Positions 10,585 to 18,594 of a stretch of 56,366 nt of DNA are shown here, piece by piece. The stretch is from NCBI GenBank assembly GCA_937136455.1, contig CAKZOO010000004.1, positions 1 through 56,366 of the forward strand, written 5' to 3'. Both the position numbers and the translations under genes were made by a program. The notes below the pieces were generated by a model, which was given only the letters and a program-made list of their open reading frames with translations, ran no database searches and was not told where the DNA came from. Source of the stretch: an uncultured Flavobacteriaceae bacterium. Its GTDB lineage: Bacteria; Bacteroidota; Bacteroidia; Flavobacteriales; Flavobacteriaceae. Position 1 is the stretch's first letter; each line of letters starts with the position of its first letter.

Positions 10585-12870
10585 ATGACGAAACTTTTAA
10601 CTATGAAATATACCTATTCAAACCTCAGTTTTTTACTTCTACTCACACTCCTTTTTAGCAGTGTATCTCATGCGCAAGATGATACAAGTCAAAAAATTGA
10701 GGCTTTATTGTCAAAGATGACCCTCAAAGAAAAGATCGGTCAAATGCATCAATTAACTGGATTTTGGGATGTTACAGGACCTGCACCTGAGCAGGGAGAT
10801 TCCAAAGCTAAGTACCAACAGCTCAGAAATGGAGAAGTTGGGTCCATGCTCAATATTACCAGTGTCAAAGAAGTGAGAGCAATTCAAAAGATCGCTGTTG
10901 AAGAAACCCGTTTGGGAATTCCTTTAATTTTTGGACAGGATGTGATTCACGGATTTAAAACGATTTTACCAGAGCCGCTAGCTGAATCTGCAAGTTGGGA
11001 TATGGAAGTCATCAAAAAAGGAGCTGCTTTGGCTGCTAAGGAAGCGACTGCTGCAGGAATCAACTGGACTTTTGCTCCAATGGTCGATGTTTCAAGAGAT
11101 GCTCGTTGGGGGAGAATCATGGAAGGATCCGGTGAAGATCCTTTTTTGAGTGCACAGATCGCAAAAGCAAGAGTTCATGGTTTTCAAGGTGATGATCTCA
11201 CCAGTCCACATACCTTAGCTGCTTGTGCGAAACACTTTGCAGCTTATGGCTTTTCTGAATCCGGAAAAGATTACAACACCGTAGATATCAGTGATCTCAC
11301 CTTGCACAATTTTGTATTACCGCCTTTTAAAGCAGCGGTCGATGCGGGTGCAAGTACCTTTATGACCTCTTTTAATATTATTCAAGGAGTACCTGCAACT
11401 GCTAACCAATACCTCATTAGGGATCTTCTTAAAGATCGCTGGGAATTTGAAGGATTCGTGGTGTCGGATTGGGGTTCCTTTGCCGAGATGATCGTTCATG
11501 GATATGCTCCTGACGCGAAATTTGCGACTGAAAAAGCAATTGTGGCAGGAACGGATATGGATATGGAAGCGAAATTTTTTAGCAATCACCTCGAAGAACT
11601 CGTTCAAAATGGCACTGTAGCAATGGAATATGTAGATGATGCCGTTCGAAGAATTCTCAAGGTAAAGTTTGACTTGGGTTTATTTGACAATCCTTATCTG
11701 TATTGTGACGAACAAAGAGAAAAAGAACTAATTGGAACTAAAGAAAACAGATCTATTGCATACGAGTCTGCGGTAAAATCTATTGTATTACTTAAGAACG
11801 AAGCGTCCATACTTCCTTTAAATAAAAGTCAAAAGGTAGCTTTTATTGGTCCGATGGTCGATGATAAAAACATTTCTTTAGGAAACTGGCGATTGCAAGG
11901 AGAAGATAACAGTGCAGTGTCGATCTTAGAAGCATTAAAAGCCAAAAAAATTAAATTCCAACACGCTCAAGGAGTTCGATTGGTTGAGAAACAAGTTAGT
12001 TTTCCTTTTGAAGTTCAGTTAAATACGACCGATCTCACTGGAATTGAAGAGGCTGTGAAATTGGCAAAAAAAGTTGATGTGGTCGTCTTAGCTGTTGGTG
12101 AAGATGGGTTTCAAGCTGGAGAAGGACGATCTCGAGCTTACATCGATTTACCTGGATTACAAAAAGAACTCGTTGAGGCCGTTTCTAAAGTCAATGAGAA
12201 TATTATTTTAGTCAATCACAGTGGACGTCCCCTTGATCTTACCAAAGAAACAGCAGTTTCAAAAGCAGTCGTACAAGCGTGGCATTTGGGAACTGAGAGT
12301 GGTAATGCAATCGTCGATGTGCTTTATGGCGCCTATAATCCAACAGGAAAACTTCCAGTTTCATTTCCGAGATCTGTAGGTCAGCTTCCTATATATTACA
12401 ATCATTACAGCACCGGAAGACCTACCTATCCAGGTAATGATCTCGTTTTTTGGTCTCATTATATGGATGAAGAAGTAACCCCTCTTTTTGCCTTCGGACA
12501 CGGACTTAGTTATTCAGACATTCAAATAGAATCCTTTGATATTTCATCTAATTCAATGACAAAAGAAGGGACTATTGAGGTGAAGGTTACTTTAAAAAAC
12601 AATTCCAACATCGATGGTTCTCAATTCCTACAGCTCTATATTAGAGATCATGCAGCCTCTTATGTTAGACCAGTTAAAGAGCTTAAAGATTTTATGAAAG
12701 TTTCTTTAAAAGCAGGAGCCTCAAAATCGGTTCGTATGGTTGTCGATAAAGAAGATTTATCGTTTTTTGGACCTGATGGAGAGCTTTTATTAGAGCCTGG
12801 TGTTTTTTCTGTGATGGTTGGATTGAGTTCTGATCAATTACTCGAAAAAATAGTTACATTGGAAGATTAA
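10585..12870 (+). CDS. bglX: Glycoside hydrolase family 3 beta-glucosidase (BglX-like)
   Basis: A 761-residue exported enzyme with a signal peptide ending SHAQ (residues 1-31). A second ATG at 10603 gives an equally good signal and may be the true start. The GH3 TIM-like domain covers about 38-365, with K216-H217 and the nucleophile D295 in FVVSDWGS. The (alpha/beta)6 sandwich covers about 395-640, and E513 in GEGRSR is the likely acid/base. A fibronectin-III-like domain closes the protein (about 670-755). It should release glucose from beta-linked oligosaccharides in the periplasm. Length and order match BglX. It is divergent from the aminoacylase operon. Confidence 0.92.
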   Translation: MTKLLTMKYTYSNLSFLLLLTLLFSSVSHAQDDTSQKIEALLSKMTLKEKIGQMHQLTGFWDVTGPAPEQGDSKAKYQQLRNGEVGSMLNITSVKEVRAIQKIAVEETRLGIPLIFGQDVIHGFKTILPEPLAESASWDMEVIKKGAALAAKEATAAGINWTFAPMVDVSRDARWGRIMEGSGEDPFLSAQIAKARVHGFQGDDLTSPHTLAACAKHFAAYGFSESGKDYNTVDISDLTLHNFVLPPFKAAVDAGASTFMTSFNIIQGVPATANQYLIRDLLKDRWEFEGFVVSDWGSFAEMIVHGYAPDAKFATEKAIVAGTDMDMEAKFFSNHLEELVQNGTVAMEYVDDAVRRILKVKFDLGLFDNPYLYCDEQREKELIGTKENRSIAYESAVKSIVLLKNEASILPLNKSQKVAFIGPMVDDKNISLGNWRLQGEDNSAVSILEALKAKKIKFQHAQGVRLVEKQVSFPFEVQLNTTDLTGIEEAVKLAKKVDVVVLAVGEDGFQAGEGRSRAYIDLPGLQKELVEAVSKVNENIILVNHSGRPLDLTKETAVSKAVVQAWHLGTESGNAIVDVLYGAYNPTGKLPVSFPRSVGQLPIYYNHYSTGRPTYPGNDLVFWSHYMDEEVTPLFAFGHGLSYSDIQIESFDISSNSMTKEGTIEVKVTLKNNSNIDGSQFLQLYIRDHAASYVRPVKELKDFMKVSLKAGASKSVRMVVDKEDLSFFGPDGELLLEPGVFSVMVGLSSDQLLEKIVTLED

Positions 12871-12908
12871 ATAAGTTACTGTTATTAAATACAAAATTCA
12901 TATTTTTA

Positions 12909-12925
12909 GAGGACTTTAAGCCCTC
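12909..12925 (+). promoter_or_regulatory. Imperfect hairpin just before the DUF5916 start
   Basis: GAGGACTTTAAGCCCTC can fold with one mismatch and ends three bases before the ATG. A TATTTTTA sequence just upstream (12901-12908) resembles a -7 element. The hairpin could lie in a very short leader. Confidence 0.25.
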
Positions 12926-12928
12926 AAT

Positions 12929-15136
12929 ATGAAAAACTTATGCTTATTAGGGGTCTTTGCACTTGCATCGACCCTTTCTTTTGCTCAAACTCAAACCAAA
13001 AATTTAGAGCGCCCTGATTTTAAAATCACTTATTTAGAAAAAGCTCCAATTGTAGATGGAGATGTCATCAATGATGCTGTTTGGAATGCTATTGAACCAA
13101 TATCTAATTTCGTTCAGTTGAAACCCAAAATTGGTCAAGCAGTATCAGAAGATACTCATGTTCGAATGGCCTATGACGAAAAGACACTCTATGTTTCTGT
13201 AGTGTGTTTTGATTCTCAGCCAGGTAAAATAGTGGTATCTGATTCTAGAAGAGATGCCGATTTAGGTGATTCTGACAGTTTTCAATTTATTATTGACACC
13301 TATCACGATGGGCAAAATGGATTTCTATTTGGGACCAATGCCGAAGGGATGGAGTTCGATGCACAAATTAACAATGAGGGAGTTGGTAATATGAGTGCTA
13401 ATCGTCAACAGGGAGGTGTGATTGGAGGTACTAATATCAACTGGGATGCTGCTTGGGATGTGCAAACGCTCAAAAGTGATTTTGGATGGAGTGCAGAGTT
13501 TAGAATTCCTCTTCGTTCGATTCGATTTAGCTCCGGTAAAGACAAATCATGGGGTGTTAACTTTCAAAGAAATATTGCAAAGACTTCTGAAGTAGCCTAT
13601 TGGGCTTCATTACCACTTGGTTTTGATATCAAGAGACTTTCCATAGCAGGAAGTGTCACAGGTTTTGATCTTAAGAATCCTAAAAACCTCAGAATAATGC
13701 CTTACGGACTCGTTCAAGCGAGTAGAGATAAGATTGAGAATGTTAATGAATCGAAAGCAGATACAGGAGTGGATGTAAAGTATTCACTAACGCCAGCACT
13801 GACTTTGGACTTGACTTACAATACAGATTTTGCACAAGTAGAGGTGGATGAACAACAGGTGAATTTAGATCGGTTTAATCTGTTTTTTCCTGAAAAGAGA
13901 GCCTTCTTTTTAGAAAATGCAGGACAATTTTCGGTAGGTTCTCCTGGTGAAGTTGACTTGTTCTTTTCAAGAAGAATTGGAATTGGATCTGAAGGTGAAT
14001 TAGTGCCCATCATTGGGGGAGCACGTCTTTCGGGTAAAGTTGGTAATACCAATGTCGGACTGCTCAATATGGTAACTGATGCTGTGGGAGATGTAATCGA
14101 AAAAACATCTTATAGAGTAGCAAGAGTGAATCACGAATTTTTAGGGACAAGATCTTCCATCGGAGGAATTTTTGTGGGTCGATCCTCTTATGGAGGTTCG
14201 AGTTATAACAATGTGGCTGCATTAGACGGCAAGTTAGGTTTTGGAAAAAAAGCACAACTTACTGGATTTTACGCTAAAAGTATGGAGTCATTAGTTGGTG
14301 CGCCCTCAAACAGAAATAATCACGCCTTTAAATTATCATGGTCTTATGAATGGGATGGATGGCGATTAAACGCTGCTTATACCGAGGTTGGAGAGGACTT
14401 TAATCCAGAGGTAGGATTCTTACAACGCTCCTCTTTTAAAAAACCAGAGTTTTTAGTGTTTAGAAGTATTCGTTTAAAAAATATGGGAGCAATGATGGAG
14501 ATCAGACCACATATTGCCTATCGGGTTTACAATGATTTTCAAAACAGAATGCAGAGTAGCTTTTTACATATTGACAATCACTGGGTATGGGATAGTGGCG
14601 CAGAATTACACACAGGGTACAATGCGACAGGTGAAGGGGTATACGATGCATTTCGTATTTCAGATGTGGAAGTGGAGCCCGGAACTTACCATCACGGAGA
14701 AGCTCAGATTGTATACAATACAAATGCGAACAAACCCTTTTATTACAGAACCTATACTAAGATTGGGGGTTATTTCGGAGGAACGAGACTCACTACTTTA
14801 AATACCTTTAAACTGCGAATGGGAGACAAGTTTAACTCTGAACTCAATATAAGTTACAACGACTTAAAACTTCCTAACGGAGATGCAACGATTGTAGTAA
14901 CTGGAGCTAAACTTGCCTATTCCTTTACTCCTAGAATGTTTTTACAAAGTTTAATTCAATACAATAACGTCACCGAAATCACTTCAGTCAATACTCGATT
15001 TGGATGGCTAAGAGACGCCAATACTGGGCTTTTTGTAGTGTTTAATATCATTCGAGATCAGGATTTATTTAATCCGATGAACAATCAAATATTCACCGTA
15101 AAATACACTCACAACTTTGATGTGTTTGGAAACTAA
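12929..15136 (+). CDS. CBM9-like / DUF5916 outer-membrane protein
   Basis: A 735-residue exported protein with a Sec signal ending SFAQ (1-20). Residues about 35-230 form a family-9-carbohydrate-binding-like domain (APIVDGDVINDAVWN, then DSDSFQFIIDTYHDGQNGFLF). The rest is DUF5916, rich in alternating aromatic strands and predicted to form an outer-membrane barrel (FSPEKRAFFLENA-like block around 315). The family is common in marine Bacteroidota and has no assigned reaction; it is often found beside peptidases or TonB receptors. The M14 peptidase gene follows after 25 bases, so the two probably share a transcript. Confidence 0.85.
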   Translation: MKNLCLLGVFALASTLSFAQTQTKNLERPDFKITYLEKAPIVDGDVINDAVWNAIEPISNFVQLKPKIGQAVSEDTHVRMAYDEKTLYVSVVCFDSQPGKIVVSDSRRDADLGDSDSFQFIIDTYHDGQNGFLFGTNAEGMEFDAQINNEGVGNMSANRQQGGVIGGTNINWDAAWDVQTLKSDFGWSAEFRIPLRSIRFSSGKDKSWGVNFQRNIAKTSEVAYWASLPLGFDIKRLSIAGSVTGFDLKNPKNLRIMPYGLVQASRDKIENVNESKADTGVDVKYSLTPALTLDLTYNTDFAQVEVDEQQVNLDRFNLFFPEKRAFFLENAGQFSVGSPGEVDLFFSRRIGIGSEGELVPIIGGARLSGKVGNTNVGLLNMVTDAVGDVIEKTSYRVARVNHEFLGTRSSIGGIFVGRSSYGGSSYNNVAALDGKLGFGKKAQLTGFYAKSMESLVGAPSNRNNHAFKLSWSYEWDGWRLNAAYTEVGEDFNPEVGFLQRSSFKKPEFLVFRSIRLKNMGAMMEIRPHIAYRVYNDFQNRMQSSFLHIDNHWVWDSGAELHTGYNATGEGVYDAFRISDVEVEPGTYHHGEAQIVYNTNANKPFYYRTYTKIGGYFGGTRLTTLNTFKLRMGDKFNSELNISYNDLKLPNGDATIVVTGAKLAYSFTPRMFLQSLIQYNNVTEITSVNTRFGWLRDANTGLFVVFNIIRDQDLFNPMNNQIFTVKYTHNFDVFGN

Positions 15137-15161
15137 AACACGTATTAATAAATTCTTAATC

Positions 15162-17675
15162 ATGAAAAAAACAGTCCTTCTATTAATTACTCTAATAAGT
15201 ACTTTTCAGTGGTCTCACTCACAGGATTACTACTACAAAGATTTCGCCCCCTTTGATCAAAAAATTCCATCACCTGAAACTTTTTTGGAATACGGCATAG
15301 GAACCTATCACACGAGGCACGATCTCATAGTAGCTTATTTGACAAAGCTTGCGGAAGTATCTGATAGAGCCTCTATTGAAACCTATGGAAAAACTCACGA
15401 AGGCAGAAAACTCGTAATTTTTACGGTGACTTCTAAGGATAATCAGAGTAATTTAGGGAGCCTTCAGAAGAAGCATTTAGAGCTCGTTCAATTAAAAGCA
15501 TCATCTAAAGATTCGGATTTGCCGGTCTTTGTACAACTCGGATATAACGTACACGGAAACGAACCTTCTTCATCTGAAGCAGCCATGCTCACAGCCTATG
15601 TATTGACAGCTTCAACGAATTCAAAAATCGAAAATTATATCGACAATGCTGTCTTTATGATTGATCCCGCTATCAATCCAGACGGTAGAGATCGTCATAC
15701 GCATTGGGCTAATGTAATGCGAGCCAAAACTCTTAGTGATGATCCCAATGAAGCGGAGCATAACGAAGCCTGGCCAGGAGGAAGAACCAATCATTATTGG
15801 TTTGATTTAAACAGGGATTGGTTTCTTGGAACACAGCCTGAAAGTGTTGCTAAATTAGAATGGTATCATCAGTGGTATCCAAATGTGGTTACTGATTTTC
15901 ATGAGATGGGGACCAATTCGACTCACTTTTTCGAACCTATGAAACCTATAGGATCCAAAGACCCAATTATGCCTAAGGAGAATTACGAGGATTTAAACGA
16001 TTTGTTTGCGACTTACTTTAGAAAGGATTTGGATTCAATCGGATCCTTGTATTTCACAAAAGAAGCCTTTGATGGAACTTATCCAGGATATGGATCATCC
16101 TATCCAGATCTTCAAGGAGGATTAGCGCTCTTATTTGAACAAGCGAGTTCTAGAGGACACCTTCAAAAGACGGATTACGGTAAAATCACCTTTGCTTTTA
16201 CCATACGCAATCAATTTACATCGAGTATGGCTACCATTCGAGCAGCAGTTGAAAACAGAAAATTACTAAGGGCTTATCAGCAGGATTTCTTTAGATCAGC
16301 AGTAAATGAAAAGCCTATCACAGGAGTAGCTGCCTATAGTTTTGATATTGAAAAAGATCAGTCGAGAACCAAAGCTTTTGTCGATCATTTACTGTCTCAT
16401 AAAATTGAAGTTTACAAGAACAACAATAAGCTAGTGGTTCCTATGAAGCAGCCTCAAAGAAGAGTGATTCAAAATATATTTGAGACCTATTCACAATATC
16501 GTGACTCTGTATTTTACGATGCTTCTGCTTGGAGTACTGCTAATTTTTACAATATGAATTACAGAGCTCTTACAAAATATTCATTAGGTGATAAAGTAAA
16601 TTCATCAAGCGAATTAGTTGAAATTCATAAAGCAGAAAAGTCATCTTATGCCTACTTAATTTCTGGGGAGGATTATTTGACTTCTTCTTTTTTATACGAT
16701 TTACAATCAAATGGATTAAAAGTATCAGTTGCTCATAAACCTTTTAAAGCAGAAACCTCAAGTGGAGCAGTCAATTTTGGTTATGGAACGCTTCTTGTTC
16801 CTGTCAGTGTTCAAGACGAAACAGCTGATGAAGTTTTTGATATTATTTCCGGGGCTCAAATGAAGTTTCCAGTATCAGTTTGGGGAACTTCTACAGGGTT
16901 TAGTCTTCAGGGCATCGATTTAGGATCTCGAAATTTCATAGTTGCTAAAACTCCTAAGGTTGCCTTGATTGTCGGAGAGGGAGTTCGCTCTTATGAGGCA
17001 GGTGAAGTATGGCATTTGTTGGATACTCGTATAAAGATGCCGATATCAAAACTTAGAATGGAACGCTTTAGTCGCTATTCATTAGACCCCTATAATACAC
17101 TGATAATGGTATCTGGTTCCTATTCGAATCTCGATTCCATTCAGCAACAAAAAATAGCAGAATGGGTTAAAAAAGGCAATACGCTTATCACTATTGCTGG
17201 AGCCTCTAAATGGGCTATTGACAAAAAATTAGTCAAAGAGGCATTGGTTGAAAAACCCAAAAATGATGAAGATGTAAAACGATTGGCCTATGTAGATGCT
17301 TCAGAGCACGAGGGTAAAAAAGAAATTGGCGGAGCATTTTTTAAAGCTGATTTAGATCTTTCACACCCGATTGCATTTGGATATACCCGATCTCAACTAC
17401 CAGTGTATAAAAACAACAACGTTTTTATTCAGCCTAGTAAAAATCCCTATGCTACAGTTTCAAAATACCTTGCAAATCCACATATAGATGGTTATGTAAG
17501 TCAAGAAAACTTAGACTACTATTTTGATAAGTCTGCTCCTATTATTACGAGTTCTCTCGGAAGAGGAACCGTTGTACTATTTGGATATAATCCAAATTTT
17601 AGAGCGACTAGTTTTGGATCAAATAAGTTGTTTTTAAATGCAATTTTTTACGGAAGTCAAATTAAATTACCATAA
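15162..17675 (+). CDS. Exported M14 zinc carboxypeptidase with GATase-like C-terminal domain
   Basis: I place the start at the ATG at 15162, giving 837 residues and a normal signal peptide (KKTVLLLITLI ... SHSQ); an upstream TTG in frame would spoil the signal. The M14 zinc ligands are H131 and E134 in HGNEPSSSEA and H247 in TDFHEMG. NPDG and a conserved LLFEQAS, which may hold the catalytic glutamate, support the family. The C-terminal third (about 620-700 and on) has a class-I glutamine-amidotransferase-like fold outline (VALIVGEGVRSYEAGEVWHLLD, TLIMVSG, KGNTLITIAGASKW) as in many Bacteroidota M14 proteins. It probably trims peptides in the periplasm or at the surface. Confidence 0.9.
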   Translation: MKKTVLLLITLISTFQWSHSQDYYYKDFAPFDQKIPSPETFLEYGIGTYHTRHDLIVAYLTKLAEVSDRASIETYGKTHEGRKLVIFTVTSKDNQSNLGSLQKKHLELVQLKASSKDSDLPVFVQLGYNVHGNEPSSSEAAMLTAYVLTASTNSKIENYIDNAVFMIDPAINPDGRDRHTHWANVMRAKTLSDDPNEAEHNEAWPGGRTNHYWFDLNRDWFLGTQPESVAKLEWYHQWYPNVVTDFHEMGTNSTHFFEPMKPIGSKDPIMPKENYEDLNDLFATYFRKDLDSIGSLYFTKEAFDGTYPGYGSSYPDLQGGLALLFEQASSRGHLQKTDYGKITFAFTIRNQFTSSMATIRAAVENRKLLRAYQQDFFRSAVNEKPITGVAAYSFDIEKDQSRTKAFVDHLLSHKIEVYKNNNKLVVPMKQPQRRVIQNIFETYSQYRDSVFYDASAWSTANFYNMNYRALTKYSLGDKVNSSSELVEIHKAEKSSYAYLISGEDYLTSSFLYDLQSNGLKVSVAHKPFKAETSSGAVNFGYGTLLVPVSVQDETADEVFDIISGAQMKFPVSVWGTSTGFSLQGIDLGSRNFIVAKTPKVALIVGEGVRSYEAGEVWHLLDTRIKMPISKLRMERFSRYSLDPYNTLIMVSGSYSNLDSIQQQKIAEWVKKGNTLITIAGASKWAIDKKLVKEALVEKPKNDEDVKRLAYVDASEHEGKKEIGGAFFKADLDLSHPIAFGYTRSQLPVYKNNNVFIQPSKNPYATVSKYLANPHIDGYVSQENLDYYFDKSAPIITSSLGRGTVVLFGYNPNFRATSFGSNKLFLNAIFYGSQIKLP

Positions 17676-17691
17676 TATCAAACTTAAAACT

Positions 17692-17925
17692 ATGAACGAA
17701 CAAAAACCAATGTCGGTAGGTGACTGGGTCATCACATTATTGCTAACAGCGATTCCACTAGTTGGATTTATTTTATTAATTGTTTGGGCTTTTAGTTCAG
17801 ACACACATCCTTCCAAACAAAATTGGGCTAAAGCCTATTTAATTTTTATGGTTGCAGGATTGATCATTGCAGCATTGTTTTTTAGTACGATTCTCGGAGC
17901 CCTTATCGCATTTTCAAATATGTAG
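17692..17925 (+). CDS. Small two-helix membrane protein
   Basis: A 77-residue protein from the ATG at 17692 (an upstream non-ATG extension overlaps the M14 gene and is unlikely). It has two hydrophobic helices, about 11-31 and 47-72, joined by SSDTHPSKQNWAKAY. Similar small membrane proteins are widespread in Bacteroidota and Firmicutes without known function. It starts 16 bases after the M14 stop. Confidence 0.7.
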   Translation: MNEQKPMSVGDWVITLLLTAIPLVGFILLIVWAFSSDTHPSKQNWAKAYLIFMVAGLIIAALFFSTILGALIAFSNM

Positions 17926-17927
17926 AG

Positions 17928-18119
17928 ATGAGTCTTAAGCTAAAAGATGATCTAGGTAAACCATATGTGGTAAAGGATCTTGATCGCTTTAAACAACATT
18001 TGATCGATTTTCATTCTATAAATGGAAAAGGAGATAATTCCCTGCATGAAGAACACGGCTATTGGTTTACAGTAACTCCTGAGTTTTATGAATTAGTAAT
18101 GAGATTTGAAAATAAGTGA
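17928..18119 (+). CDS. Small conserved-looking soluble protein, unknown function
   Basis: A 63-residue protein beginning two bases after the previous stop, so it is likely co-transcribed and perhaps coupled. It is charged, with no membrane segment or cysteine, and has HEEHGYWFTVTPEFYELV near the end. I do not recognise a domain with confidence. Codon use resembles the neighbours. Confidence 0.6.
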   Translation: MSLKLKDDLGKPYVVKDLDRFKQHLIDFHSINGKGDNSLHEEHGYWFTVTPEFYELVMRFENK

Positions 18120-18136
18120 TATTTGTCATTAATTAA

Positions 18137-18152
18137 AAGACATTTCTGTCTT
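18137..18152. promoter_or_regulatory. Inverted repeat at the copper-uptake promoter, candidate operator
   Basis: AAGACA-TTTC-TGTCTT has perfect 6-bp arms and touches the -7 element that follows. A repressor bound here would block the promoter. Confidence 0.45.
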
Positions 18153-18159
18153 AATTTTG
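18152..18159 (+). promoter_or_regulatory. -7 promoter element of the copper-uptake operon
   Basis: TAATTTTG matches TAnnTTTG exactly and ends four bases before the ATG at 18164, so the transcript would be leaderless or nearly so. Confidence 0.5.
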
Positions 18160-18163
18160 GGGT

Positions 18164-18532
18164 ATGAAGTTTTTTATATCGATAAGTATCACTCTAGTTA
18201 TGTTGCTAAGGCCTCTTTGGCCCATAGTGAACTATGTGACTAATTACGATTATATCGTTGAAAATTTCTGTATCAATAAAGACAAACCTGAATTGAAGTG
18301 TAATGGTCAATGCTATTTGATGAAGCAATTGGCTGCGCAATCAGATGAAGATCAAACCAATCCATTCGAGAAGAGTAAAAAGACAGAATCTTCAGAAATT
18401 GTCTACTTAGAAAAATTTAATTATTCGATTCCAATAGCAACACTAGAGGAATCAAACTTTTATTTTGAATATCATTACAATCTTTCGATAAATGATGCTA
18501 TCTATATCTTAGATCCACCTCCCAAAGTTTAA
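18164..18532 (+). CDS. Cys-rich exported small protein of a copper-uptake locus
   Basis: A 122-residue protein. An N-terminal hydrophobic segment (about 3-23) is followed by NYDYIVENFCINKDKPELKC and CNGQCYLMKQL, with Cys36, Cys46 and Cys50 and Met53. I recall small Bacteroidota proteins of this pattern near metal-uptake receptors, but cannot name a characterised member. Three cysteines plus a methionine in a short stretch fit binding of a soft metal such as copper. It is the first gene before the OprC/NosA-like receptor, 62 bases away. Confidence 0.7.
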   Translation: MKFFISISITLVMLLRPLWPIVNYVTNYDYIVENFCINKDKPELKCNGQCYLMKQLAAQSDEDQTNPFEKSKKTESSEIVYLEKFNYSIPIATLEESNFYFEYHYNLSINDAIYILDPPPKV

Positions 18533-18594
18533 TTGAACACTACTTATGTGATTCGAGTCTTTTCGAATCAATTGTTTGATTAAAATTTAAACCT

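Noticed and set aside
15117..15161. TTG start of the M14 peptidase overlapping the DUF5916 gene
   Set aside because: It puts 15 charged residues before an otherwise normal signal peptide.
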